Assembly (NCBI GenBank): GCA_010909725.1 | Contig: JAACMV010000023.1 | Location: forward strand, 930,001-994,000 | DNA length: 64,000 nt | From: Picochlorum sp. 'celeri' | Lineage: Eukaryota > Chlorophyta > Trebouxiophyceae | Reading direction: 5' to 3' | In this document: in pieces, positions 35,011 through 46,531 of the stretch | Numbering within the stretch: position 1 is the stretch's first letter | How the letters are laid out: each line of letters begins with the position of its first letter | The notes under the pieces: model-generated | Told to the model about the DNA's origin: nothing | Database searches by the model: none | The model's input: the letters and a program-made list of their open reading frames with translations, nothing else | Translations under genes and position numbers: made by a program

Positions 35011-36512
35011 ATGTGGCGTCGAGTGTGTTTGAGTTCCACAGCAGCGAGTACGAGTGTTGTCGATGACATTGTCACTTTTGCACGCCAGGCTTCAAAGGTA
35101 CTGTTGATTGTACTTTATATACTTTTTATGTTGAAATGTGATTGGATGGTATTGGGTTTGAGGGTGTTGGGTGTGTTTTTGTCCTCTCCATTGGAATGCC
35201 AGGGACATTATGGTTCAATATTCTGTGTAGGGAGAATATGATCAAGTGCTGGATGTACTAAAAACTGGTATTCGATCAAAACCGGGATCTATTGGGACGA
35301 GTCGATTGTATCTAGTGGAGGCGGAGTTGAGGGCGAACAGAGGAGAGTGGGTATGTTTTTTATGTGTATGAGTGTGGGTGGGTACATGGAGCCCAGTGGT
35401 ATGATTGCTGCAAACACACAAATCTGTTGTTTGTGCAGGATAATGTTGTTGAATTATGTCGACAGTCGGCGAGTGTGGCGTCGGATATGAGTCCAGGGTC
35501 TCAGGAGGAATCTAGGAATAGAGCAGAGGTTGAGTTGGCAGCGTGTAGGCTTGGGACAAGGGCTCTGCTGATTGGGCATAAGGATGCGGAGGCGTTTCAG
35601 ACGGCGCAGCAGTGCTTGGATATAGCTCGAAAGTCGTTCTCTGCTGTTGGATCGGAGGATAAACGATGGCAGGCGATGGTGTTGTCGACCAGTGTTGCTG
35701 GGTTGGTGCAGCATGCATCGTGTGAGTTTGACAGCGCAGGGGACAGTTTTGAAAACGTCATGTCACTATTAGAGAGCGATAATGGAGCTCGAACGGCGCT
35801 TGATCATCTCATTCCGGAAGCTTTGAAGCAAGCAGCGGCGTTTTTTGCTGCTCAGGGCAAGAAGGAGCGGGCGGTGAGTCTAGGTATGAGGAGTATTGCT
35901 GCTGCAGAGGAGAGGCTGGCATCGAATACTCTGGACCCATTGCTGTCCCCTCGAGTGGCTGAGGAAGTTGTAGGGGATGCGAAAGTACTCATGGCGCAGT
36001 CGTGTATGTATAGGAAGGCGTGGGATGATGCAGAGGAAAAACTGAATGATTCTTTGAGTGTGGTTGAATCTGTTGCCGAGGGATCAGGGAATGATCAGCA
36101 TCCATACCTGGCCATGGTGCTGTTGTTGTTGGCAGAAGTGTACTGTAGAACTGGTAGAGCGACGCTAGCTGAGGGTTTATTCCGAGAAATTATGAAAATA
36201 TTGAGCGTGTCTACGGCAGGGGAGGGAAGCAAGGGAACCACTGCTGTCCATCCATCCATCAACTCGCTTGCATCATGGAGGTACTCGCAGCTTCTGTCGG
36301 TGCTTCCGAAGAGAGAAACAGAGGCACGCGCGTGGAAAGAGTTAGCAACTGATATCTATGAAGAGGCCCCATTGAAGAGATTGACAGAGCCAGGTGACAT
36401 GTTTGGATCTCTTGACAGGCTCTCTGGAAAAGGAAGTGGAGGTCAGGGTGTCGTTTTGGATCTTATGACTCGTCGCGCGTTGCCATGTACTGGCGATTCT
36501 AAATTTGCATAA
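35011..36512 (+). CDS. TPR-like repeat protein, probably mitochondrial
   Basis: Exons 35011-35097, 35231-35350 and 35439-36512 (introns 133 and 88 nt, all phase 0) join to 426 residues. It starts MWRRVCLSSTAASTSVVDD, a basic, Ser-rich presequence suggesting mitochondrial or plastid import. The rest is helical with tetratricopeptide-like units (for example YDQVLDVLKTGI, LYLVEAELRANRGEWDNVVELC, AVSLGMRSIAAAEERL, MVLLLLAEVYCRTGRATLAEGLFREI), so it is likely a scaffold. Similar proteins in plants are known only as TPR-like superfamily members. No catalytic motif is seen. The splice sites are canonical and the frame is continuous, so the gene model is good while the function is open. Confidence 0.78.
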
Positions 36513-36595
36513 CATCATCTTTGTCATATCAATAGTAACACAAATCTGTCAGGTTAAAATACACATTTTTTATTTGTGATGGGAACAACATGAGA

Positions 36596-37990
36596 TCAGA
36601 AGGGGCAGACGAGGGTGGCTGCTTTAATCAATACATTCGGCACCATTGGGAATTGTTGATTAAAACAATCCTCATTCCGAATCACCGACAACACATCATC
36701 CATCAGCTTATCCCTCCCTCCACGCATTGGATCCTCCACAATCGGCTGTGTGTGACTCTTCCCATGATACAAGTGAAGCTTGCATGCACATCCCACCCCT
36801 TTTACCGTCTCAGAAAACTCGATCGCATTCTCCACAGGAACCGACTTATCAGCAGTACCATGAAACAACGTCATAGGCGGAATCATACGAACCACATCTT
36901 CCGGCATATCTTTATACAAAAAGGTTGGTGAAAATTCTTCCAGTGCAGGCATTCCATCCGGTCCAGACATGAGCGTGCTAAACAAATTCTTATACAGCCC
37001 CCTCCGATGCAAATGATCCGCCAGAGAAACTACATTATACGCACCGCTCACACCAATATACCCCACCACCTTTTCTGGATTCCACGATGGGATACTACAC
37101 GGATACGTTCCACCATCCACATGCCGTCGCGCCTGAGATATCAACGACAACTGCGTCAAATGCACTCCAGCAGACTGTCCAACAATATGTATCGAGCTTG
37201 GATCCCCACCATACAAGTAACAATTATTCATAGCCCATGAAATCCCATGGTTGCAGTCCTGCACCATGTCAACAATCTTCCCCTGAGGGAAATTTCTATA
37301 ATCAATACAGAACACTAGAATCCCTCTCTGACTCAGTCGCCGAGCGAACAACGCCCCCCACGCTTTATACCCAATGATCCACGCCCCACCAGTCACATAA
37401 ATCACAACAGGGCAAGGACCCTGCCGCCTCCATCGTCTCCTTGGTAGATAAATATCCAGTACATTACGGGATTCAACCCCATACGGAACACTGCGAATCA
37501 CTCGAGGGGAAAAGTAATAGAAAAATATCATCTGAGAGAACCCAGGCATCAGAAATGATGCAAACATGATGAGTCGTAGCAACTGCACCCACCAACTCAA
37601 CCCTAGAAAAAGGTACCCATACAATGTCCATGCCAACCGCGAAATCAAATACACATCAGCCAACCGTCGTTTCAAAATCTCCGATACCCTGCACCGTCAT
37701 GGACGGGTTAGTTGTTCAGGTCTGAGAGGAAAGTACCAACAGAAACTGTCGACACACACATACCCTTGTTCTTTCGGCAATACGGCCTCTGATGGCACAA
37801 TATCTTTCGAATCAATATCACTGTCATCAAAAGAAGAGAAACGACGCCTATACTCCGAGCTTAAGCGTGCCATTGGGGATGCAAGCACCTCCCTGCCAAG
37901 GTCACGGGCAACAGCAGGGCTTCCGTTCATCCCTGTCATTAATTCGTTTACATATCTGTCGGTTCTTTGTCGGCACTTTGAATCTGTCAT
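36596..37990 (-). CDS. ICME (PCME): Isoprenylcysteine alpha-carbonyl methylesterase
   Basis: Removes the methyl group from C-terminal prenylcysteine methyl esters, reversing the last step of protein prenylation; plant members sit in the endoplasmic reticulum and Golgi. Two exons (37990-37764 and 37688-36596) with a 75-nt intron join to 439 residues. The match to the plant enzyme is extensive: LITRL-like start of the hydrophobic region (YLISRLAWTLYGYLFLG), LMPGF, YGVESRNVLDIYLP, the oxyanion loop VTGGAWIIGYKAWG, the nucleophile GQSAGV, ISWAMNN, FHGTADKSVP and YHGKSHT with the catalytic His, then DPMRGGRDKLMDD. The N-terminal 85 residues are polar and less conserved. Start at ATG 37990; an earlier start cannot be excluded. 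High confidence in the family. Confidence 0.93.
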
Positions 37991-38239
37991 CAGAGGACGT
38001 TGCTGCTCTGATTTTAAGCATTACACGAATGCCTGCATCTGGTTTGGGTTAGAATCCAACCATCCCATCAAGGCATACCAATGATGGGAACATTGACAAA
38101 GTCAAACCACGGTAGACCATCTCCGATTCTGATGTGTACTCCGCAATTCTGCCACCCTTCTGAATCAATTCATCTCCCTTTTACATCATCAAAACTCAAA
38201 TAGCACTGTAATAGGTGTAGTAAAGGGATAAGAATAGAC

Positions 38240-39166
38240 ATGGCGCCATGGCATCGGGCATTCTTGTTGCTCGCGTGTGGCTCTGTTGGATACGTTTTAA
38301 CACGTCAGATACCCCGTGGGGCTCCTTTACACGTTTCTCCTGATAAAATAAAAGAAATTTCAGAGTGTATAACCCGTGAGATGCATGATGTGGCCCCGTG
38401 GAGGGATGTTTCGACGTATCCCTCGCAGTATGGCCAAGATGCGTACATCCACGAGACTTTTGAAGATATTCTTCCAAGGCATGGATATTTCTTAGAATTT
38501 GGAGCTCGAGATGGGGTTCAACACTCGAATACGTATTATTTTGACCGAATATTTGGGTATGACGGGGTCTTACTAGAACCTGTTCCAGACGACTACAATT
38601 CTGCTATCAGGAATCGAGAGAGATATGGCGTCTCTGTCTACCACGGGCTAGCGTGTGGACATACTCTGTCTACCGAGGCAAGTAAGAAATTTGTATTTGA
38701 TGTCAACTTGGAGGGACTCGGTATGGTAGCTGATGAGAAGAAGGATGAAAAGGTTAAGAAACTCAAGGATTTGGCATCTGAAAGGAATCAGAAGCCTCAT
38801 GTGTCGGAGTTGACGCTGCGGTGTTTGGATGTTCAGCAGCATGTGAAGGTCAATGGGATTGATTCGCTCGTCATCATGTCGGTTGATTGTGAGGGGTGTG
38901 AGTTGGATGTGTTGAAAGACTTTGACTTTGTGGTGACGCCAGTGTCCATCCTGTTGGTGGAAATCAACAAGGATCTCGAGGATATACTGAATATATTGAT
39001 CCCCGCTGGGTTTATACCAGTGGATGCGAGGACGAGTGATATTATTCTTGTGAGCAGGGAGTTTCTGGAGAAATCAAAGCTGTCATCAAAGTTCAAGAGA
39101 ATCATGAGGCTCCCGTCAGAGGACATCTGCAGCATGCTCAATAGGCCAGAGTTTATGATGCCATGA
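38240..39166 (+). CDS. FkbM-family methyltransferase, membrane anchored
   Basis: A 308-residue single-exon gene. An N-terminal hydrophobic stretch (AFLLLACGSVGYVLT, residues 7-21) can serve as signal anchor, placing the enzyme in the secretory pathway. The domain carries the FkbM pattern: YGQDAYIHETFEDILPRHGYFLEFGARDG (SAM-binding loop), SNTYYFDRIFGYDGVLLEPVPDDY, and SVDCEGCELDVLKDFDF, where D-x-E-G-x-E is typical. Members methylate hydroxyl groups of sugars or secondary metabolites, but the substrate here is unknown. It stands 7 kb from the polyketide synthase with unrelated genes between, so I do not link the two. Confidence 0.85.
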   Translation: MAPWHRAFLLLACGSVGYVLTRQIPRGAPLHVSPDKIKEISECITREMHDVAPWRDVSTYPSQYGQDAYIHETFEDILPRHGYFLEFGARDGVQHSNTYYFDRIFGYDGVLLEPVPDDYNSAIRNRERYGVSVYHGLACGHTLSTEASKKFVFDVNLEGLGMVADEKKDEKVKKLKDLASERNQKPHVSELTLRCLDVQQHVKVNGIDSLVIMSVDCEGCELDVLKDFDFVVTPVSILLVEINKDLEDILNILIPAGFIPVDARTSDIILVSREFLEKSKLSSKFKRIMRLPSEDICSMLNRPEFMMP

Positions 39167-39259
39167 TGTCTTTTATTTTTATTTATTTGTCGGTCGCTGT
39201 TCGTAACAAAATAATACTAGTATCACGATCAATATACTGTATATAAAAAAGCGCTCGTT

Positions 39260-40594
39260 CTATATGATGCCAAGGGTTCGGAGGACTATTTGCATGCAGA
39301 GTGCCAGTAGGATGCCAGCAAGGAGTGCCAGTATGAATCCAGAGGGCTGTATTCGATCCGCAATGGTGTGCGCGACGGCTCCTACAGCTTCCTTGGTAGC
39401 GCATCCTACCAATGATACCATGGCATCTCTGCTCTGTTTGTCTTGGGAAATGTACACCCATTCTCTTCCCAGGGCCCTCAACAGGCTCTGAGACTCTGCA
39501 TCATGTGCAGTCGCCTGTATTCTCTTCTGTGCTATTCGCCTCCTTGTTAATGTTGTTCCATGCTGTCTCTGTCGTACCATATCATCATGCTGGGATGCTG
39601 ATATTTCTTGTAAAGCATCATCCTCAGGCCATGTCTGGCGATTTGATACAGGCGTTTCTATTCCTCCCACAGATGTAGGGGGTCTCAACGCTGAGCACGG
39701 ACTATCATCATCCACAGGCATACAGGTATACGATGTTGTTGCAATTTCTGTAGAGATTGGTTCATCAACTGTTGTCGGTGCTGCCAATGGTTGTTCCTCT
39801 TCCTCCACAGCCTCACCATTGCCAACATATGCCTTGACAGCAGCCCGTATGGATAATGCAATACACTCCTTCACCATATCCACATGCTGTGGCTTCACCA
39901 TGGTCGATAATATCTGATCATAATAATTCACATCAATCGTTTCCTCAACGTATGCTCGCATCGCACTATTAGCACACGCTGATATACACATGACTGCCAA
40001 TTCCCTTCCTCGAGCATCCGCCAAGAGCCCAAACAACGTCTCCAGAGCCCCCGGTCCACCCCGCTGTTCTTGAGACCCTTCTACATATGCTTTCACGGCA
40101 TTCGAAGCAGCCATACTCAACGCAACGGAGACCAAGCTCTGTCCCTTGTCACTCAACAATGCCCCCAACACCTTGTCTAGAGCACCGAGTGATGAACCAC
40201 TCTGCTGCCCCTTGGCGTCTCCCCCCGGAGAAAACAAACCCTCAACAACTGCTCTCACCGTACTCTTTGTACTCGCGGCAACCTCATCCGACTGCATCAA
40301 AGCGGCCAACCGTTTCACACTCTTTGGAACCCCGTCCTCATCATCTGATTCCCGCGACATGTACTCGTATACATCCGTCACAAGCATATCAACCAAATCT
40401 CCTCCTTTATCAACCGCATGTCGATACTTATTCACAGAGTTTCGCACAGATTCGATGTATCGAACCGTCTTGTCATAGAGATTCCGCGAATACGCTTCAT
40501 ACGCTACATATCCTACCAGTGCTGCAGTCCCTGAGAGAATACAATATTTTTTAATTCTATTGGAATTCTCCATCATGGCTGAGAAGAGCGACAT
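39260..40594 (-). CDS. PHLOEM PROTEIN 2-LIKE A10-type membrane protein
   Basis: From ATG 40594 (the open frame continues to a TTG at 40624) the protein has about 444 residues. It has an N-terminal helix after a basic start (RIKKYCILSGTAALVGYVAYEAYSRN) and a C-terminal membrane helix (GFILALLAGILLALCMQIVL). Between them are the features of the plant PP2-A10-like family: SDSDE-like acidic patch followed by PKSVKRLAALMQSDE, a region like GFVSVVVGSFAKN (QSLVSVALSMAASNAV), and IDVNYYDQILSTMVKPQH, which corresponds closely to the plant VDINTYDQIF-NPKH motif. The name is historical; these proteins lack the lectin domain of phloem protein 2 and their function is unknown. Presence of this family supports a green-lineage host. 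Residues 275-400 are a low-complexity insertion. Confidence 0.75.
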   Translation of the reverse strand: MSLFSAMMENSNRIKKYCILSGTAALVGYVAYEAYSRNLYDKTVRYIESVRNSVNKYRHAVDKGGDLVDMLVTDVYEYMSRESDDEDGVPKSVKRLAALMQSDEVAASTKSTVRAVVEGLFSPGGDAKGQQSGSSLGALDKVLGALLSDKGQSLVSVALSMAASNAVKAYVEGSQEQRGGPGALETLFGLLADARGRELAVMCISACANSAMRAYVEETIDVNYYDQILSTMVKPQHVDMVKECIALSIRAAVKAYVGNGEAVEEEEQPLAAPTTVDEPISTEIATTSYTCMPVDDDSPCSALRPPTSVGGIETPVSNRQTWPEDDALQEISASQHDDMVRQRQHGTTLTRRRIAQKRIQATAHDAESQSLLRALGREWVYISQDKQSRDAMVSLVGCATKEAVGAVAHTIADRIQPSGFILALLAGILLALCMQIVLRTLGII

Positions 40595-41190
40595 GATATC
40601 AAACGCCAAGGCACAATCTGACAATGTCAGGTATGGCAGTCTTTGGAACGTGTAATCACCATACTATGTTTCCTATCAACCTATTCTAAATTATAAAAAT
40701 TTTTGAGCACCGCAGTTGCGTCTTTTACTGGAGTTGGCGAATCGTCGGAGCATGGACTCCCGAATATTTGGCCAGTCTCTCACTCTCGGGAGGCAGCCCA
40801 TGTAGTATGTGGATCAGTATGCACCAGGCGCACGAAATTCAATGGGCGAGGGGAAAATTCAATGCAGGCCACCTAATAAATTGATCGCGCCACTTCATAT
40901 CACATAAATATTGTATATGAGTATATTTGAATGACTGGGAATGAAAAATAATGCAGGAAAAACATTCCGAAATTTGGACTCTCTTCAATGTCCCACGTGG
41001 GCCCTCTTCGTTAGCTCGCAGCTTGCCCTGTCATGGTGGGAATGCGCCATTGATGGCGCGGATCTATTCAATATTACAATACAAACTAATTCATGACGAT
41101 TCCTAGACTTTCGGCGTGAGTCGTGGAAACGCCAAACTTTGGGACTTGCCCCAGTCAAGTCTGCCTGTATGGGCAAAAGGGTGCTGCTGC
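40595..41190. other. Spacer of about 600 bp that should contain one end of the transposon
   Basis: Between the PP2-A10-like gene and the transposase stop. I compared it with 45800-46500 for terminal inverted repeats and found none convincing by eye. No gene is recognised. Confidence 0.4.
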
Positions 41191-44100
41191 TTACCTTCTC
41201 GGCTTATTTCCCGATTTTGATCGGGAGGTTGCACAGTATACCCAATAGAAGCCTTCTGAAGCCCCCCCGTGTGCCTGAACACGGTCTTCTTGTCTCACAT
41301 ACAGGGAGACTTTTGTAAGAATCTGTTCAAGACCAACCACACATCTTGTCTCTTCAAAATCCTTTGGGATGAAATCACAAGGCCCTAGAAGCGCATTATT
41401 TTCAAAATGCTTCCTATACTGATATACACTTCCGAAGCATTCGCTGTGTATTGCCGGAGCGCGATGGAAGATGTCAATCAGGGCACTTCTTGCCAGAGTC
41501 TCACCATGGAGTGCTACCCTCAGCAATTTCCTCACCAGAGCGAGCCTTCTCTCGCCGCCGTACATGACCACCACAATTTTGGAAAATCTCTGAGTTTCTT
41601 TATTGCATTCCATCGATTTTACGATCTCGTATCGGTTGAAACGATGTAGCAAGCACGAAGTGTGGTTGTAGACGGTCCAGTTGCTCACGTCTGTGACTGC
41701 AATTTGATCTGGATCACAAGCCTCCGCGCAATGATGAATCAGCGTACTTGCCTCCAGTGAAGACTCACAAGTAGTTCCTTTGCCCATCATATGTGTCATG
41801 TCCTCGCTAGATGGCGAGTCTGTTGCACTGTCAGAAGGTTTTGGATCCTGGGACAAGGCATCCTGCATGTGCTCTGATAACCACGGAGTGACTGATTTTT
41901 CCAGGACACGCTTGACGAACGATCTTTCGTGATTGTGCCGATAACTCTTCTCAAATTCTTTAATTACCCTGATATTTCGTTCCATGTACAAGTCATGACA
42001 TATGTTTGGACGGCCACAATACTGTTCTTGTTCTGCCAGCCTACATACTGCCACATGCAGGTTCTGTGTGCACAGGGATGGCATATACATCTGGCACATT
42101 TTCGCATATTCTACTAGATTGCACAATGCCTTCATTCGACTTTCTTCCCAGTTATCGAACATCGTCTCCTCATCTCTGATGAAATAGAGGACACTTTTTC
42201 TGAGAAGTCCCCAGGCTTGGGCAGCAGTGGTGGACAGGGTCTTGAATCCACACACCTCCTCATTGAATAAATAACACGAGTACACCTCCAAAAATGTGAG
42301 CAAACTGCTGATGAGGAACCCGCTCCACAATTCTGTATTGATACACCTGTCTGACTGATCACAGTTCATGGTTATTCCCTCAGGTGCTGATCTGATCTTC
42401 TTCACACCCTCTGGGTCAGGTTTGAGGATTTCCCACGCAGGATTATCCGGATTCAGCTCAACAAATATATGTTTTAAGAAGTCTGAAACTAGCCCAAGAA
42501 TTAAACAATGAAAGATTGGTACCTGTACAGCATGAATGGGGTGAATGGCTTTCAAGTCTGACCTCCAGATGATGTCACTCTTGTCCGAATATCCTGTTTC
42601 CTTTTGAATTTGAGCCACTCGCAATTTCGACAAAGATCCGTCTTGGTGTCTTTGATTAGCTTCTTCCAAAATGTCATGAATTTGTCGCAATGTCGCTTCA
42701 TCGTGCTTGTATTGCGCTGGGTCTGTCACACCGATTTGAATGCTCTTGGTGTTCTCAGTTTGGAACTCGCCTGTTCCAGCATAAGCCAACATTTCCACGA
42801 GATCATATGCTTTATACTCAACTGGATCACAATATCCATAAACTCTGCCATTGCCAGAACTACGGAAATCACACCATGGGCAAGGACAGGTTGCCATAGC
42901 TCCTCTGTGGGAAAGGATTTTTGGACGTGCTGCTGCATCACAAATGAATCGGGCTATAAAGGGCTTGTGAACTATGTCTACGACCTCATTGTTCTCCATA
43001 AAGCGAATGGCAATGCCATTATTCTCATAGCGGCTGAATTCGTCGCCAAGGATCTTCCAGTGCATCTTCAGGGACCCTGGCTCCTTTGGGCCAGGCATCA
43101 CCATAATTGGCATTGCCCACCGATCAGTGTTTAAATCTTCCTCTTCCACGCTATCATTCCTTAAAATCATCAGCCCGACACTATGAGATTTCTTTTTGCT
43201 CGTCCGAATCTGTACCCAATCGAAATGAATACTGTAAATGCTATTGTGTTGCTGAAATGCTTCCCCTGGGGCATCTGGGATGGGAATGGTGTTTGACTCA
43301 TTTGCTGCACCACCAGTTTGACCATTGATCCATCTCGCGTGCCATGAATTTCTCCAGCTACCTTTTATATCATATGAATGGTCACTATATAGCGATTTTC
43401 GAAAGTCTTCCATTTGAAACAAGGTTTTTATTTGGTGCTCGAGGCCAAGGTAGTAACATACCTGTGCAACAAAATTGCGAGACATGTGAATTCATGTAAC
43501 TTGATATGACTTGCTATGAAACACCAATAATGACGTACATACGATGGGCTCCATGTATTCTGTGCCTGTGAGAACCTTTTGCCTTTCCTACATACTGGGC
43601 ATGTGCACTCATTGCATGTGCAGTCATTACCATGGAGAGGCCAGTCTTCTCGTCTACAGGGCTTCCACGCATGTCCCCAACATGATGAACACAGATGTAT
43701 TTCGACAGATGCTACATCCTTTACTTTTAGGGCCCTTCTGACGATGTGCATGGAGTTTGGAATCAATCTTCTTTTGCTGTGTGGTAAGGCAGATTTCAGT
43801 ATTTGCAAAACTTCGTTCTTCGCCTGCAGATTCATTTTCGCACTGGAAACTCGATGGACAATGTTCCCAACAGTTGTACCGTATAATGGCATTCTCAGGT
43901 ATTCTCTGACTTGGGCGGCTGTCTGCCTCACCAGCCCCTTGGTTTGGACCTCTTTTGATGCATCCAGGAAATCTGCTTCCCAGCTCTCCAAGGCTGGCGT
44001 CGGGTCATCCTCATCCTCAATGCCATTTGACTGCGTTTCCATATCGTTTTCAGGTAGATTTTCATCCTGTAGATTGACAGGAATCGTCTGTAAGCTGTTG

Positions 44101-44318
44101 TCGGCACCTAAGACTGGTTCAAACTCTTCAGGGTCAACCTCGTCTCCCATGGCCCCATCAAACGAACGCTTCAAACATTTTCCATCCGCATGATTAATTA
44201 CAGTTCTATCTGACATATTGGATAGATTTTTCTGGCATTTGGGGCATTTCCCGTCATTATCCTGGAGTTCTCTGTTGAAACGTTGCCGAAGGGCCCCAAC
44301 TTCGTTCCGGTATCGCAT
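41191..44318 (-). CDS. CACTA-like (En/Spm-type) transposase, apparently intact
   Basis: Two exons (44318-43539 and 43461-41191) join through a 77-nt GT-AG intron (GTACGT to GCACAG) into 1,016 residues without any break. The first exon has a CxxC zinc site (CPKCQKN), an acidic stretch and a cysteine cluster (HLCSSCWGHAWKP, CTCNECTCPVCRKGKRF). Right after the junction comes YLGLEHQIKTLFQMEDF, reminiscent of the segment in which CACTA transposases pass from a zinc-ribbon to the catalytic region. Further on are ARFICDAAARPKILSHRG and CPCPWCDF, IHPIHAVQVPIFHCLILGL, and a C-terminal segment like DUF4218 (YNHTSCLLHRFNR onwards). I assign it to the CACTA or a related DDE superfamily by this layout, without confirming the catalytic triad. 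The intact frame suggests recent activity. Confidence 0.65.
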
Positions 44319-44599
44319 CTCCTTGTCCTATTCTCCCTTGGCTAATCAAGATATCATCTGAATATATAATTATTCATTTAAAACAACCAACACAGCGCTC
44401 ATCGCACTCCATCAAAGGATTGCCCGCTCTTTTGGCGAGCATCTCAGGAAGTTTGAAATTTAAATCTGCAATCACATGAACGGGTTGACTGGAGACACGC
44501 AGGCACAAACTTTGCATACTATTTTGAAGTTCTTTTATTATTAAATATAGTGTGGTATCGAACAGTAGTTGGAGGGAGCGGAAGTGGGACTGGATTCAA

Positions 44600-45791
44600 A
44601 TGGCACCAAACGCAGTTGACAACAACAGTGCTCGACGGCAACCACTCATAAAGATACGAGAAGGCCCGTTGTACAGAAACATGATGAACGATAAAGAATT
44701 TCTCAAAGATGTAAAGGACGCTGTTCACAAGTATGCTGCAAGGGTTTACCGAGAGGACAGTGAGTTTGTTGGGGGGTTTGCCAAGTGGAGAGGACACCAA
44801 GGCGAAGGCGAAGGCGACGATTTCACCAAAGCTTGGCGCGAAGGAGGTGATGTTGCATATGCATATCTATGTCTTGAGGTTTTTAGCATGTGTGAAAGGA
44901 AGAAATACTCATTTGACTCGGCAATTTACCATGTAGAAGAGTACGTGCATTTCATATGCCTGCAAATGCCTGGCCATGGTTTTTCAGGACCATTGTATGT
45001 TCTGTAGGATCAAGAATACCGTAAACAAAGGCATCAAGAGCAATGATAGGATCACAGACGAGAAGAGAGAAGAATACAGGAGAGAGGCCAGAGAATGGAA
45101 AGAAAGGAAGGATCGAGAAATGAGTGACTGGTATGACTCAGTAACTTCGCCTAATGCGAGGCGAATCATGGAAGAAAACATGAAGAACAAGACCATCATC
45201 GCTTCGTTCACAAGAAAGATCGACGCGATTACGAAGAAAGATCCTGTGCAGGTACATGTTCAGTCCAGAGGCATGGACTGGGAGCAGATATGCAAGCATG
45301 TCAATGAGGATCCGTCATTCAGAAATCAGGGCCCCTGGCATAAAGCAGAGGGAATGAAGAGATTAGCACGACAAAACGGTATCAAAACGCCTTCAAAGGA
45401 GTGGCAGGACCCCGTTGAATTAAAAGAATTCATAAGATTGGTGATGAGGACAAGCACACGCCCCTGCTCCAACTTCTGGACAGAGGTGTTTGTTCGCTGG
45501 AATGCAGAAAGGGGAGCGGATCCCAACATATTTCACCCCAATCAACTGAGAGATAAGTACAAGATGGTGCATAAGACTGTGAAGAGTGGCAAGCACTCGT
45601 TTAAAAACAGCCTGGTCCTGGAACAGGATGAATATGATTGGATTCTTTCACACCCTGAAAATTTCAGAATGAAGCGCTTGCAAGGTGCTGAGAACATCAA
45701 TCCTGATCGAAATGAAACTAGAAATGCTAAAGATGGCGAGGAAGAGGCCTTGCAAGCACCACATGGTGCCTCGACGAGGCAAAGGACATGA
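44600..45791 (+). CDS. Transposon accessory protein, unknown function
   Basis: Exons 44600-44940 and 45008-45791 (67-nt intron, GTACGT to CTGTAG, phase 2) join to 374 residues. The sequence is highly charged, with a predicted helical Lys/Arg/Glu region (REEYRREAREWKERKDREM) and a C-terminal segment (DWEQICKHVNEDPSF and FWTEVFVRWNAERGADPNIF) that could be a Myb/SANT-like DNA-binding fold. That reading is tentative. The second gene of CACTA elements (such as TNPA) often codes for a DNA-binding helper, and its divergent position fits that role. I recognise no established family. The frame is intact. Confidence 0.5.
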
Positions 45792-46190
45792 TGTTTCTTC
45801 AGCACATCCTGATATCAATGGGCCACTCGTCTCCAGTGGCGCAGTGTAATTATTCATTAAATCATCCATTATGGGCTGGTCGATGTAATTCACTATATCT
45901 AATGAAATATTATTAGGGAGTATTCGCGACATATCCGTGCGGGATGCGGTAAGTTTCGGTTCACTGAAAAAGTTCGTTACAGTGCTAACTCGGCAATCCT
46001 TTCGTGCAGGACAGCTGCCCCATTCGTCACCAATCGTTCAAAGATGTTGCAAAAAGGATATTAAATAGGTAAGTCAGGTAAGTATCACCTCGTCTGTGAT
46101 GTGCAGGTCGGTGCTAGCTCGGGCAACGGTTGACGACGAATGAGTGTTGCAGCAGTATCCACCGCATGTGGCGGATGGATACGTGTCCTA

Positions 46191-46224
46191 ACTGATAGTA
46201 GATCAATTATAATCTACTATCAGT
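46191..46224. repeat. Perfect inverted repeat (13-bp arms, 8-nt loop)
   Basis: ACTGATAGTAGAT and its exact reverse complement ATCTACTATCAGT are separated by CAATTATA. It lies between the transposon accessory gene and the M16 protease gene and could be a transposon end structure, a small palindromic element or a protein-binding site. The surrounding 45792-46531 holds no recognised gene. Confidence 0.7.
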
Positions 46225-46531
46225 GGGGGCAATGATACAAGCGATCCGATTTCATTAATAGTGTAACAACCAGAACAACTAGAGACGACAACAGTAACCG
46301 GGCGAACCGGTGCCCCCCCGAAGCAAATCCAACCTCAACTAGACCCCCAAGCCCTACCGGGCGGCGTCAACTAGGTGGTCTTGCCTGACTGGGCGAGAGG
46401 AAAAGAGGACGCGGGGGCAGATTTGGTGCGCCTGGTGATGGCCATTGCTATCGCAATATCGTGTTTGAATTTTTCACAAGGGTAACGAACCCAATGCTAT
46501 CGGCCGCATCGGTGGGGGTGTGATTTTGGGT

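Larger units (their letters stand above)
41191..45791. mobile_element. DNA transposon with two divergent genes (minimum extent)
   Basis: The transposase gene (minus) and the accessory gene (plus) are divergent with a 280-bp spacer (44319-44599), a compact arrangement expected of an autonomous DNA element. Coordinates give only the coding core. The true ends lie in 40595-41190 and 45792-46531; I could not fix terminal repeats or target duplications. Its position between single-copy genes suggests a lone insertion. Confidence 0.6.

Noticed and set aside
38240..39166. FkbM methyltransferase as a tailoring enzyme of the PKS
   Set aside because: Seven kilobases away with housekeeping genes between, and it has a signal anchor; no evidence of a cluster.
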